Positions 34,936-44,271 of a stretch of 64,000 nt of DNA are shown piece by piece. The notes beneath the pieces are model-generated. The model saw only the letters and a program-made list of their open reading frames with translations. It did no database searches and was not told the origin of the DNA. Both the position numbers and the translations under genes were made by a program. This DNA is from Microcoleus vaginatus_C. Its GTDB lineage: Bacteria; Cyanobacteriota; Cyanobacteriia; Cyanobacteriales; Microcoleaceae. Within the stretch, counting starts at the first letter, position 1. Each line of letters starts with the position of its first letter. The stretch lies in NCBI GenBank assembly GCA_040004035.1, contig JAMPLN010000005.1; one strand, 5' to 3'.

Positions 34936-37900
34936 TCAACGAATTGGAATTTCGATGATAAATTCACTACCTTTACCGGGTTCTGAGAGGCACTGCAATT
35001 TGCCGTTGTGTTTTTCAACGACAATTTGGTGCGAAATTGATAAACCCAAACCTGTGCCTTTACCTACGGGTTTTGTGGTAAAAAACGGGTCAAACAAACG
35101 CACGATCTGATCTTCGGGAATGCCCAGACCGTTGTCTTTTATCCGAATTAAAATGCTCTTGTCATCAATCGTTTCAGTTTTAATGGTAATAGTAGGAAAG
35201 ATAGAAGTTCCGGTGTCTTTGGCTTGGCTGCTGCTTTCTTCCAAGGCGTCGATCGCATTTGCCAATACATTCATAAATACCTGATTTAACAGTCCGGGAT
35301 GACAGTTTATTGGCGGCAGTTCTCCGTAGTCTTTAATCACTTTAATGCCCTGCCATTTGGCCTTGGCTTTCAGCCGGGTGTTCAACATTAACAAGGTACT
35401 TTCTAAACCTTCGTGAATGTCGGCCGTCTTGATTTTCGCTTCGTCCGCCCGCGAGAAATTGCGAAGAGTTTGAATAATTTCTACAATGCGCTCGCATCCG
35501 GTCTGCATAGAACTGAGCAATTTTGGCAGGTCTTCTGCTAGAAATTCTAAGTCTATATCCTCGGCTTGTTGCTGAAGTTTTGCAGGGGGATTTGGGTACT
35601 CTTCTCGATACACTTGCACGATTTCTAACAAGTCTAGAACGTAGCCTCGGACGTGGCAGAGGTTGCCGGCGACAAAGCCAACTGGGTTGTTAATTTCGTG
35701 GGCAATTCCTGCTAGCACCTGTCCGAGGGAAGACATTTTTTCGGTTTGTACTAACTGCATTTGAGTTTGCTGCAAGTCGCTCAAAGCTGTTTGCAGTTCT
35801 TGAGATTTTTGCCGATCGCGATCGGCGGCGGCGGCCCGTTCTTCCTCAACTCCGATCGCCCCGGCAATAATTCCGATCAGCTTGCAGTCGGCTTCTGTGG
35901 GCGCGATCGACTCGGTGTTGACAACGCACACCGCACCCACGTAATTGTCGCCCAGCCGCACTGCTTGTCCCAGATAGCTTCGCAGTTGGTAGCGGATGAC
36001 AGCGGGATCGGTTTGGGCGTAGATCGTGTTCTGCAAGTCAGGAATGGCAACAGCCCGATCGCTTCCTTTGCTGCATACGTCGGTGCAGATGCGGCCCTCG
36101 GCGCGATCGACTAGCGGGTAGTCCGGCGGCGCTTGCCAACTCGCGATCGCGTGCAGCAGTCCGCCACCTAAGCGGCTGTAGATGGCGCAGCTTCCGCCCA
36201 AAAGCTCGCCGGCTAAGGATGTCAGCCGCTGGATGTTCTCAGCAGCGTCGGTGGTGAATCCCAAAAAGCACTCGTTGATTTTGCTGAGGCGGTACTCTGC
36301 TTGCCTGCGCGCCGTCATGTCGCGGGAGTTGATCACAATTCCTTTCACCGCGGGGTCTGCTAGCAAGTTGATGCCGACACCTTCAAGAAAACACCAAGAA
36401 CCGTCAGCGCGCCGGAACCGGCCTTCTAGGGCCATCGGATCGCCTGGATTGGCCATCAGTTTTTCGCCGTCGGACATCACCGAGGGCAGGTCGTCAGGGT
36501 GGATCAAATCGAGAGCAATTTGACCGGCGAGTTCATCGGGTTCGTAGCCCAAAACTCTTTCTACAGAAGGGCTTTCGTAAACAATGCGACCGCTGGCGTC
36601 GAGAATAGTAATGATGTCGGAACTGTTGAGAATTAGCGATCGCCACTTAGCCTCATTTTGGAACAAAGCTGACTCGGCTTGTTTGCGATCGGTAATATCC
36701 TCTACCATTTGCAAAATAAACTGTGGCGTTCCCTGACTGCTGTCGATGACAGAGGCGCTGAGGCGTCCCCACCTGATGCTGCCGTCTTGGCGGAGGTAGC
36801 GCTTCTCGATTTGGTAAGCTTCGCGGGAGCCCGCGACCAACTGTTGGCGCAACTCCCGCGAAACTGGTGCGTCTTCCGGGTGCGCGTAGTCGTCAAGGCC
36901 GACACCCCGCAGTTGAGCTTCCGAGATACCTAACATAGCTTGAAATGCCGGGTTAGTGGCGATCGCAACACCTTCGAGGGTAGCGACTACCATGCCGATC
37001 GCAGCGCGTTCAAAAATTGCCCGAAACCGCTGTTCGCTGTCTCGCAAAGCTGCATCCGCTGCCACTTCCTGGGTGATGTCCCGCCCCGCCACTGCCAAAC
37101 CTTTGCGCGAACCGTCGGGGTTGAACAGTGGCACTTTCCGCACTTCAAACAAATTGCTGCCGCCTGTGGGCAAGGAGACAATTTGGCGGCTGGAGGTAAG
37201 AGTGCCTGCTTGCCAGGTGGTTTCGTCGGTTTCCTGCCAAGTTAGCAGGATTTCTCTGACTCTGGGATCGGCGGCGGCAGCGAGTTCGGCAGTAGTTTTG
37301 CCCTGGTAGTCTGCGGTTTCCCAGCCCAAAAGTTGGAGGGCGCAGTCGTTGGCAATCAGCCAGCGCCCCTCGCTGTCTGTGAGGTTGATTGCGTCGGGGA
37401 CGGCGTTAATCGCGGTTTTGAGCCAGTATTCTTGATTTCGCAGTGCTGCTTCGGCGCGCTTGCGATCGGCTATTTCGGCGACGGTTCCTTCGTAGTAAAG
37501 GAGTTCGCCATCTTCGTCGCGGACTTCGCGCACGTTTTCCGAGATCCAGGTAGTGCTGCCGTCTTGGCGGCGGACGCAGGACTCAAACTCTTTCAGGGAG
37601 CCATTTTTGCCGATTTCTGCCATGAAGGAAGCGCGGCGGGTGCGATCTGCGTAAAGGTTTTTTGCCGAACATTTTGCGATCAGTTCAGACGGGGAATCGT
37701 AGCCGTACATTCGGGCGAGTGCCTGGTTGGCGCTGAGGTAGCGCCCGTCTGGGGCGGTTTGAAATATGCCTTCGGTGGCGTTTTCAAAGATGCTGCGGTA
37801 TTTTGCCTCGGCTTCTTTGAGGGCTTCTTCTGCTTGGAAGCGATCGGTGATATCAGATTGGACGCCGATGAAGTGGGTAACGAGCCCGCTGCTGTCGCGC

Positions 37901-38277
37901 ACCGGCGAGATGGTGAGTTCGTTCCAGAAGGGGGTGCCGTCTTTGCGGTAGTTTTTCAGAACTACTTTGCAGTCATGCTGTTCTTTCAGGGCCACGCGGA
38001 TTTGATCGACGGCAGCGCGATCGGTATCCGGGCCTTGCAGGAAGCGGCAGTTCTTCCCGATTATTTCGCTGCGATCGTAACCTGTAATCCGCTCGAAAGC
38101 CCCGTTGCAGTAGACTATAGGCTTGTCCGGCTGGGTAGCGTCCGCGATCGCGATGCCGTTGCTGGTAGCTGCCAGGGCGCGATCGTACAGCCTCCATACT
38201 TCTTCTATTAAATTCGGTGTGCCGCCAGTACGAGTCGGCGATAGCGTTTCCGAAGGAATGCTTATATCTATCTGCAT
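34936..38277 (-). CDS. LOV-domain sensor histidine kinase (LOV-PAS x4-GAF-HK)
   Basis: A 1113-residue soluble kinase. Residues 30-146 are a LOV domain with the flavin-adduct motif GKNCRFLQGPDTD (Cys77) and the other FMN contacts Asn109 (NYRKDG), Asn119 (FWNE) and Gln140 (FIGVQSD). Four PAS domains follow (about 155-275, 280-400, 410-530, 540-660), each with a C-terminal motif such as VAEIADRK or DITDRK, then a GAF (about 670-815) and a coiled coil. HisKA has IAHEINNP; HATPase_c has NVLANAIDALEE, DNGLGIPE, PFFTTKPVGKGTGLGLSIS. It should form a blue-light Cys-flavin adduct that gates autophosphorylation. No response regulator is directly adjacent. Confidence 0.92.
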   Translation of the reverse strand: MQIDISIPSETLSPTRTGGTPNLIEEVWRLYDRALAATSNGIAIADATQPDKPIVYCNGAFERITGYDRSEIIGKNCRFLQGPDTDRAAVDQIRVALKEQHDCKVVLKNYRKDGTPFWNELTISPVRDSSGLVTHFIGVQSDITDRFQAEEALKEAEAKYRSIFENATEGIFQTAPDGRYLSANQALARMYGYDSPSELIAKCSAKNLYADRTRRASFMAEIGKNGSLKEFESCVRRQDGSTTWISENVREVRDEDGELLYYEGTVAEIADRKRAEAALRNQEYWLKTAINAVPDAINLTDSEGRWLIANDCALQLLGWETADYQGKTTAELAAAADPRVREILLTWQETDETTWQAGTLTSSRQIVSLPTGGSNLFEVRKVPLFNPDGSRKGLAVAGRDITQEVAADAALRDSEQRFRAIFERAAIGMVVATLEGVAIATNPAFQAMLGISEAQLRGVGLDDYAHPEDAPVSRELRQQLVAGSREAYQIEKRYLRQDGSIRWGRLSASVIDSSQGTPQFILQMVEDITDRKQAESALFQNEAKWRSLILNSSDIITILDASGRIVYESPSVERVLGYEPDELAGQIALDLIHPDDLPSVMSDGEKLMANPGDPMALEGRFRRADGSWCFLEGVGINLLADPAVKGIVINSRDMTARRQAEYRLSKINECFLGFTTDAAENIQRLTSLAGELLGGSCAIYSRLGGGLLHAIASWQAPPDYPLVDRAEGRICTDVCSKGSDRAVAIPDLQNTIYAQTDPAVIRYQLRSYLGQAVRLGDNYVGAVCVVNTESIAPTEADCKLIGIIAGAIGVEEERAAAADRDRQKSQELQTALSDLQQTQMQLVQTEKMSSLGQVLAGIAHEINNPVGFVAGNLCHVRGYVLDLLEIVQVYREEYPNPPAKLQQQAEDIDLEFLAEDLPKLLSSMQTGCERIVEIIQTLRNFSRADEAKIKTADIHEGLESTLLMLNTRLKAKAKWQGIKVIKDYGELPPINCHPGLLNQVFMNVLANAIDALEESSSQAKDTGTSIFPTITIKTETIDDKSILIRIKDNGLGIPEDQIVRLFDPFFTTKPVGKGTGLGLSISHQIVVEKHNGKLQCLSEPGKGSEFIIEIPIR

Positions 38278-38683
38278 GAGTTTCTATAAATTGAGTTTAT
38301 TGTAGATCCCGACTGGCAGCACATCCTAGAGTTTAACAGAATTGCCTGTTTTCCACAGGCAGAAGTTAGAAGGCTATTATGCAGAATTTGGGCGGTAAAT
38401 CCTACCTAAAAAAAATCTGGCTTCGCTCGTTTTTTCCTATTTGCTTCTGCCTTGTGCCTTCTACCTTCAAAGGAATCCTACTTGTTAATTTATAATAGCT
38501 GTTCCAGGGATCACTCTATCTTTGGTATGGTTTGCTTGGCAGGGTTTGGGCGGATTACAAGTTCGGGCATTTATTTTTTCAATTAAATAAAAAATTACTT
38601 ATCCGGATCTAGTAAAAAAAAATTAATTAAATACTTTATAGTTAAATGATTCCAACTATTCTCTCAAACAAACCGAGGAAAAA
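38278..38683. other. Intergenic, AT-rich, nothing recognised
   Basis: 406 bp upstream of the LOV kinase start and downstream of the HAD gene. It holds a degenerate heptamer-like TGCCTTCTACCTT stretch near 38450 and an AT-rich run near 38580-38640. The LOV-kinase promoter should be here; no clear motif found. Confidence 0.3.
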
Positions 38684-39343
38684 TTAATTTTGAACGAACA
38701 CAGCAAGTTCTGAAATATCGTCGATCGCGAAAGTCGGTTCTAGGGCGAGACACTGAGCGCGATCGCCATATCCGTAAGCCGCCCAACAAACATCAATCCC
38801 AGCATTTTGAGCAAACAGCAAATCAATCGCTGTATCGCCAACCATTAAAATTTGACTGTTATCCAATTCCGGGAACAGGGGTTTAATAATCGAGTGAAAA
38901 ACAGTCGGATTGGGTTTCGGAGTTATTTGTCCGTTATCACCTAATATCAAATCAAAAAAACTGTGAATTCTCAAACTCTTTAGTAATACATTAACAAAAG
39001 TAACCTGTTTGTTGCTGAAAACTCCCAGGCTCAATCCAGACTTGCTCACCAACTGCAACACTTGCTTTGTCCCAGGAAATAAATCTACCTGCTTTTCACC
39101 TTCCGTCCGATAATAAGAGCGGTAAGTTTCAACCCATTCGGGAATTGCGCTTTCCTCGATCGCCGGATGGAGGATTTTAAAACTATTTGGTAAATTGATG
39201 CCGATCGTACTTATAATAGTATCAGCAGCAGGCGGGGCAATATTGTAACTTTCAAAAGTTTTGGTAAAGCAAAATACAATAGCTTTGTGAGTAATTGCCA
39301 AAGTGCCGTCGAAGTCAAAAATAATTAACTTGTACTGACTCAT
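38684..39343 (-). CDS. HAD-family phosphatase (phosphoglycolate-phosphatase-like)
   Basis: A 219-residue HAD subfamily IA hydrolase. Motif I is IFDFDGTLA with Asp nucleophile (about 9-17), cap domain about 20-85, motif II GVFSNKQ, a conserved Lys in KPNP (about 151), and motif IV MVGDTAIDLLFAQNAGI. Substrate class Gph/PpaX-like; phosphoglycolate is a reasonable guess for a photosynthetic host but not shown. It ends in DDISELAVFVQN as many Gph-type proteins do. It is divergent from the Uma2 gene at 39454, with 110 bp between starts. Confidence 0.82.
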   Translation of the reverse strand: MSQYKLIIFDFDGTLAITHKAIVFCFTKTFESYNIAPPAADTIISTIGINLPNSFKILHPAIEESAIPEWVETYRSYYRTEGEKQVDLFPGTKQVLQLVSKSGLSLGVFSNKQVTFVNVLLKSLRIHSFFDLILGDNGQITPKPNPTVFHSIIKPLFPELDNSQILMVGDTAIDLLFAQNAGIDVCWAAYGYGDRAQCLALEPTFAIDDISELAVFVQN

Positions 39344-39453
39344 ATTATTTAATTTTTTCTATATAGCAACCGGGGTTTTCCCTCACATAATAGCATTATT
39401 AATCTTTCCTTTCCCAATTTTAAGTATAATTTTTCAACATTCAAGAGGTCAAC

Positions 39454-40218
39454 ATGAGTGTCACCGAAGAACCAGAAATTATAGCCTCAGATTTCCCAGA
39501 CCACACTCAATTACCAGACTCAGACGGTACTTTTGTAAAAAATTTTCAAGAACACCCTCAAAGCATCCTGTTAACAACATCAATTAGACCGATTTTAGAG
39601 CAAGTTCATCGGGACAGACAATACTGCATCGGTCAAGATTCCGGTATTTATTGGCGGGTGGCCCAACCCCCGGAACCGCCAGAAAGAGGAGCCGAAGCAC
39701 CTGATTGGTTTTACGTGCCAGACGTGCCGCCAACTCTTGACGGAAATCGGCGCCGTTCCTATGTAATGTGGCGGGAATTAATGCCGCCTCTGATTGTACT
39801 TGAATTTGTTTCTGGCGATGGCAGTGAAGAAAGAGATAGGACTCCTCGCCAGGGCAAATTCTGGATTTACGAGGGGATAATTAGACCTGCTTTTTACGGC
39901 ATTTATGAAGCCAAAAAAGCACAAGTTGAAGTCTATCATTTGGTAGAGGAGCGCTTCGAGTTAGTCCCACAAAATCAGCGCGGACATTACCCGATCGCAC
40001 AAATAGGAGTGGAATTAGGCATTTGGCAAGGGGTTTATCAGGGCGTAGAGCTGCCTTGGCTGCGCTGGTGGGATGCTTCCGGGAATTTGCTGCCGGCGGC
40101 CGAGGAACGGGCAGAACAAGCCGAATTAGTGGCAGAACGAGAACGACAAAGGCGCATAGAAGCTGAGTTGCGAATTCAAGCTTTGGAAGCGCGTTTGCGA
40201 GAGTTAGAAGGAGGCTAA
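39454..40218 (+). CDS. Uma2 family protein, second copy
   Basis: A 254-residue Uma2/DUF820 protein. Core features: PDWFYVPDVPP, LMPPLIVLEFVSGDGSEERD, GKFWIYEGIIRPAFYGIYEA, then a C-terminal charged helix (EERAEQAELVAERERQRRIE, ALEARLRELEGG) typical of the larger family members. It differs in subgroup from the Uma2 at 12322 (that one has FVLEITSETT and a helix-turn-helix tail). The nuclease fold is known for the family; function is unknown. A GGGCGGGTTTATT-type palindrome follows 14 bp after the stop. Confidence 0.82.
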   Translation: MSVTEEPEIIASDFPDHTQLPDSDGTFVKNFQEHPQSILLTTSIRPILEQVHRDRQYCIGQDSGIYWRVAQPPEPPERGAEAPDWFYVPDVPPTLDGNRRRSYVMWRELMPPLIVLEFVSGDGSEERDRTPRQGKFWIYEGIIRPAFYGIYEAKKAQVEVYHLVEERFELVPQNQRGHYPIAQIGVELGIWQGVYQGVELPWLRWWDASGNLLPAAEERAEQAELVAERERQRRIEAELRIQALEARLRELEGG

Positions 40219-40231
40219 AATCAGAATCAAG

Positions 40232-40290
40232 AGGGCGGGTTTATTAAATTATTGGTTGAGAGACTTAAATGGCTGGTAAAACCCGCCCCT
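40232..40290. repeat. GGGCGGGTTTA...TAAAACCCGCCC palindrome, isolated copy
   Basis: About 59 bp with complementary ends GGGCGGGTTTA and TAAAACCCGCCC, 14 bp after the Uma2 stop. Three more copies of the family lie between pstS and pstC (60081-60326). As a hairpin it can serve as transcript end for the Uma2 gene. Confidence 0.75.
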
Positions 40291-40430
40291 ACCACATATT
40301 TTTTGTCGTTTACGCAGATATTTTTTCTCTTTTTTCCGGTTTGTCGTATGGGAATTTTAAAAATTACCACTTCTAATCCAGAAGCTGCTTGTATTATTTG
40401 ATAAGTATTTTGTAGCTTTGTGTAGAATCT

Positions 40431-42239
40431 ATGGCACTAATTGTTCAGAAATATGGCGGAACCTCGGTTGGCACAGTCGATCGCATTTTGGAAGTAGCCA
40501 GACGAGTTGTAAAAACAGCACAGCTCGGCAACTCTCTCGTTGTCGTACTTTCGGCGATGGGCAAAACCACCGACGGTTTAGTTAAACTCGCCAAGGAAAT
40601 TTCCCCAAATCCCAACAAGCGGGAAATGGATATGTTGCTCTCCACTGGGGAACAAGTCTCGATCGCACTTTTGAGCATGGCATTGCAGGAAATGGGACAG
40701 CCCGCAATTTCCCTCACCGGCGCCCAAGTTGGCATTGTCACCGAAGCCGCCCACACCCGCGCCCGGATTTTGCGAATCGACCCAAATCGGCTTGAAAGCC
40801 AGTTAAAAAGCGGTAAAGTTGTTGTGGTTGCGGGTTTCCAAGGCATAGCCGATGCCGGAGAATTGGAAATTACCACCTTGGGCCGTGGCGGTTCCGACAC
40901 AACCGCAGTAGCCTTAGCAGCAGCGCTGCGGGCAGACAGGTGCGAAATTTATACCGACGTGCCCGGAATTCTGACTACAGATCCGCGCTTGGTTGCCGAC
41001 GCCCAATTGATGGACGAAATCACCTGTGACGAAATGCTGGAATTGGCGAGTTTGGGCGCAAAAGTCCTCCACCCGCGCGCTGTAGAAATTGCCAAGAATT
41101 ACGGCGTGTCGCTGGTAGTGCTTTCTAGCTGGAGTGACGCCCCCGGTACGCGGGTAGTGTCCCCACCCCCGCAGCCGCGGCCTTTGGAGGGCTTGGAGCT
41201 CGCAAAAGCGGTGGATGCGGTGGAATTTGACTTAGATCAGGCGGGGGTGTCGCTGCTGCGTTTGCCCGATCGCCCCGGCGTAGCTGCGCGGTTATTCGGT
41301 GCGATCGCGCAACAAAACCTCGATGTAGACTTAATTATCCAGTCAATTCATGAAGGAAATACTAACGATATTGCCTTCACCGTGACGAGAAATTCGCTGA
41401 ATCAAGCTGTCGCGGTTGCTGATGCGATCGTACCCGCCCTCGGCAAGAATTCTCGCCCAGAATTGGGAGAACCCGAAGTGAAAGCAGAAGAGCGGCCAAT
41501 AGCTAAAGTTAGCATTGCGGGTGCGGGAATGATCGGTCGTCCGAGGGTAGCGGCGCAGATGTTTAAGACTTTAGCGGATGCGGGAATTAACATTCAAATG
41601 ATTTCCACTTCCGAGGTAAAAGTTAGTTGTGCGATCGATGCCGAAGATTGCGATCGGGCTGTTGCCGAACTCTGCAAAACATTTGATGTCGCCAACTCCC
41701 CTATAGGGCTGCATTCATCATCCCACAAACCGCCCGCAGTCCGCGCCGTTGCGTTGGATCTCAATCAAGCGCGTCTAGCAATTCGCCAATTGCCCGATCG
41801 ACCAGGAGTAGCAGCAAAACTGTTCGGACTTTTAGCCGAGGAAAATATCAGCGTAGATACAATCATTCAGTCGCAGCGCTGTCACAATATCGACGGCATA
41901 TTAACTCGCGACATTGCATTTACCGTAGCACAAATTGACGCCGAAGCTGCTAAAAACGCCCTTGAAAAAGCCGCCCCCGACTTTGGATGGGGCGAAGTAG
42001 CAGTCGATACACAAATCGCCAAAGTTAGCGTTGTCGGTTCCGGGATGGTAGCGCATCCGGGAGTAGCGGCAAAGATGTTTGAAGCGCTTTCCCGCCAGCA
42101 AATCAACATTCAAATGATTGCCACTTCCGAGATTAAAATTAGCTGCGTTGTGGATGAAGGACAAGGAGTAACTGCTTTGAAAGCAATTCACGCAGCCTTT
42201 GAACTTGCCGGCACCGAAAAAATTCAAGTTCCCGCCTAA
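40431..42239 (+). CDS. lysC: Aspartate kinase with four ACT domains
   Basis: A 602-residue aspartokinase. The kinase domain (1 to about 250) has VQKYGGTSVG (4-13), STGEQVSIALL, TTLGRGGSDTTAVALAAAL and YTDVPGILTTDPR. Two tandem repeats of an ACT pair follow (about 260-420 and 440-600), with paired motifs LPDRPGVAARLFGAIAQ / LPDRPGVAAKLFGLLAE and INIQMISTSEVKVSC / INIQMIATSEIKISC. It phosphorylates aspartate, the first step to Lys, Thr, Met and diaminopimelate. The doubled ACT pair is the typical cyanobacterial form and provides feedback control by Lys and/or Thr. It is transcribed alone. Confidence 0.95.
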   Translation: MALIVQKYGGTSVGTVDRILEVARRVVKTAQLGNSLVVVLSAMGKTTDGLVKLAKEISPNPNKREMDMLLSTGEQVSIALLSMALQEMGQPAISLTGAQVGIVTEAAHTRARILRIDPNRLESQLKSGKVVVVAGFQGIADAGELEITTLGRGGSDTTAVALAAALRADRCEIYTDVPGILTTDPRLVADAQLMDEITCDEMLELASLGAKVLHPRAVEIAKNYGVSLVVLSSWSDAPGTRVVSPPPQPRPLEGLELAKAVDAVEFDLDQAGVSLLRLPDRPGVAARLFGAIAQQNLDVDLIIQSIHEGNTNDIAFTVTRNSLNQAVAVADAIVPALGKNSRPELGEPEVKAEERPIAKVSIAGAGMIGRPRVAAQMFKTLADAGINIQMISTSEVKVSCAIDAEDCDRAVAELCKTFDVANSPIGLHSSSHKPPAVRAVALDLNQARLAIRQLPDRPGVAAKLFGLLAEENISVDTIIQSQRCHNIDGILTRDIAFTVAQIDAEAAKNALEKAAPDFGWGEVAVDTQIAKVSVVGSGMVAHPGVAAKMFEALSRQQINIQMIATSEIKISCVVDEGQGVTALKAIHAAFELAGTEKIQVPA

Positions 42240-42281
42240 TCAAGTAGGGAAACGGCACTGCCGTGTCCTTACAAAAATCGA

Positions 42282-42342
42282 GGAGACGGCAATGCCGTTT
42301 CCCTACCTCAATTAATTGTAGGGAAACGGCATTGCCGTCTCC
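42282..42342. terminator. Perfect 25-bp inverted repeat between convergent genes
   Basis: A perfect 25-bp arm at 42282-42306 pairs with 42318-42342, loop of 11 nt. Each arm is itself nearly palindromic (ACGGCAATGCCGT), so cruciform or branched forms are possible. It lies between the stops of lysC (42239) and the DUF29 gene (42358). A partial third copy is at 42244-42269 and a related palindrome is at 44111-44131. A dispersed repeat that likely works as a two-way terminator. Confidence 0.75.
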
Positions 42343-42357
42343 TAAATTTGGGTAACT

Positions 42358-42798
42358 TTAGTCCTTATCTTCAACTTCTTGTGAAATTAAAGTCATTGCT
42401 TGATTAATAAGTGCCTCTTGATTCACTAACTGGGACAATTCTCTTGGTTCATAACGCCCTTCTTCCACTTCTAGAGAAGCTTTGTTAATAGCTTGTCGAT
42501 ACGCCATTTCTAAAACAATGAGTAACTCTTCTAGAGGCAAGTAAAATCCCGCGCCTTTCGGTCGCTTATTTTCCTCCTGAATTTCTAGAACTGAGTTCCG
42601 AATCGAGATATCCCAAGAGCGAGTTGTGCGATTTTCAGCTTGCTGTTTAATCAGATGCAATAGTAAAATCACTGCATAGCTGCGAATAGTTTTAATGATG
42701 TCTTTTTTGCTCATTTCTTCTAGTTCTTCAACTATAGCTAATGACCCAGGTATATCCCCTTTTAGCAGTAAGCTTTTTAAGGTGAGTAATTCTTCCAT
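42358..42798 (-). CDS. DUF29 family protein
   Basis: A 146-residue alpha-helical protein with the family pattern LAIVEELEEMSKKDIIKTIR, AVILLLHLIKQQAENR, TRSWDISIRNSVLEI. DUF29 is common and multicopy in cyanobacteria, with no known function. It lies 88 bp downstream of the C5-cytosine methylase on the same strand, so it may be cotranscribed; whether it is an accessory part of a methylation or restriction system is open. No nuclease motif (PD-ExK, HNH) is visible. Confidence 0.75.
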   Translation of the reverse strand: MEELLTLKSLLLKGDIPGSLAIVEELEEMSKKDIIKTIRSYAVILLLHLIKQQAENRTTRSWDISIRNSVLEIQEENKRPKGAGFYLPLEELLIVLEMAYRQAINKASLEVEEGRYEPRELSQLVNQEALINQAMTLISQEVEDKD

Positions 42799-42886
42799 GA
42801 CGACTATATCTATCTTGGGTGACTTATATTCTAGCTCAAAGTTAGCGGTTGGTTAATGCTAAAATTGTTTAATAACAAAATTAATC

Positions 42887-43939
42887 TCAAGTAATAGTGT
42901 TAACTAGAGTCCCAACTGATTGCAGAAGTCGGGAGTCGGGACATCTTTGTAGTTCCTTCTTTTCATCATACAATAAGTTTTGACTTAATATTTCTTTTGC
43001 GATCGCCTCCACAACCGGTACACAAACCGAATTCCCAATTTGCTTGTAACTTTCCCCCGCACTCGGATAACTATTAAAATCTTCAGGAAAACCCATAAGA
43101 CGGTAACATTCCTTCACCGTCAACTTTCTCACCATATCTTGCTCAGGAATGTAGATAAAAAACCTGCCCGATGTTTCTTGGGAAGGAATAGTCGGATGCA
43201 CTCCATCTACCGAATAAATGCGATTAGGCTGTCTGTGAACTCTCGATAAATGTTCTGTATTCGGCCTCACGCCAGTTTTCCAAGTACCTTTATTTCTGTA
43301 ACCTACAAACAAAAGTCCCGAATCTTGCTTTCTGGGAGACTCAATTAAAGTATACTCGGATTTGTCCAATATTTCAAAATCCCCTGTCTCGTCTAGAAAT
43401 TCCCTGAGTTGCGGAGGAAACTTGCTTTTAAGTCGAGAAAAATTAAATTCTTTACCTTTAGTTGCAATAATGAATATTCTTTCACGATGTTGAGGAATTC
43501 CAAAGTCTTTAGCATTCAGCATTTTGTAATTCACGCTGTATCCCAAATCTTCAAGACTAGCAATAATTACTTTTAATGTATTTCCCTTGTCGTGATGGAT
43601 TAAGTGCTTGACATTTTCGAGAACGATAACTTTAGGCTGCTTGATTTTGATAATTTTACAAATCTCGAAAAATAGCGTACCTCTAGTATCTTCAAAACCC
43701 AGCTTTTTGCCACAAATGCTAAAAGGTTGGCACGGAAACCCTGCGACTAAAATCTCAAAGTCTGCTAAATCGGTGGGATTAATTTTACTGATATCGGGAA
43801 AAGGAACATCAGCGAAATTTTTCGTGTAAACTTGTCGGCATTGGCTGTTAATTTCGCAGGAAAAAACGCATTTAAAGCCTATTTTTTCAAAACCTTGTCT
43901 GAAACCTCCTATTCCTGCAAATAAATCTATAAAATTCAT
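42887..43939 (-). CDS. C5-cytosine DNA methyltransferase
   Basis: A 350-residue enzyme with all C5-methylase motifs: I DLFAGIGGFRQGF (4-16), IV GFPCQPFSICGKK with catalytic Cys, VI ENVKHL, VIII QHRERIFIIAT, and X at the C-terminus (QIGNSVCVPVVEAIAKEIL). The target-recognition region (about 200-265) is short, so a simple short target is likely; the target itself cannot be read. No recognisable restriction enzyme is adjacent, only a DUF29 protein 88 bp downstream. It may be an orphan epigenetic methylase or one half of an undescribed system. Confidence 0.92.
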   Translation of the reverse strand: MNFIDLFAGIGGFRQGFEKIGFKCVFSCEINSQCRQVYTKNFADVPFPDISKINPTDLADFEILVAGFPCQPFSICGKKLGFEDTRGTLFFEICKIIKIKQPKVIVLENVKHLIHHDKGNTLKVIIASLEDLGYSVNYKMLNAKDFGIPQHRERIFIIATKGKEFNFSRLKSKFPPQLREFLDETGDFEILDKSEYTLIESPRKQDSGLLFVGYRNKGTWKTGVRPNTEHLSRVHRQPNRIYSVDGVHPTIPSQETSGRFFIYIPEQDMVRKLTVKECYRLMGFPEDFNSYPSAGESYKQIGNSVCVPVVEAIAKEILSQNLLYDEKKELQRCPDSRLLQSVGTLVNTIT

Positions 43940-44271
43940 TTATAATTTAATCCCAAAAATTACTCAGCCCAATGATAACAGATTTTGTTTCTCTCTCTTC
44001 TTTGACTCTGTGTTCTCTGCGTTCTCTGCGGTTCATTATATCAATTTCAACAAGTCTTGCTACAGTCCTCAATCTTATACCAATCGTTAAAAGTTGCAGA
44101 ACCCCGCGCCGGACACGGCAATGCCGTGTCCCCACAGATATCGCGTAGAATGTCGATCGCCCGAAACTTCCCCCCGCATTCAACCAACCAACCTGCCAAA
44201 CTTGTCCCGCAGCCGACTAAACTAGAAATAGCAAAAAAAATATAGCTATTGTTTACTTTCTTTCACCAACC
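43940..44271. other. Intergenic with palindrome at 44111-44131
   Basis: 332 bp between divergent genes. It holds GGACACGGCA-A-TGCCGTGTCC (44111-44131, perfect 10-bp arms), the same family as the terminator at 42282. Otherwise there are TCTGTG/TTCTCTGCG short repeats near 44010-44030 and no gene. Confidence 0.5.

Noticed and set aside
37333..38211. 292-codon plus-strand frame antisense to the LOV kinase
   Set aside because: The opposite strand encodes clear LOV/PAS motifs; the long antisense frame follows from GC-rich codon use.
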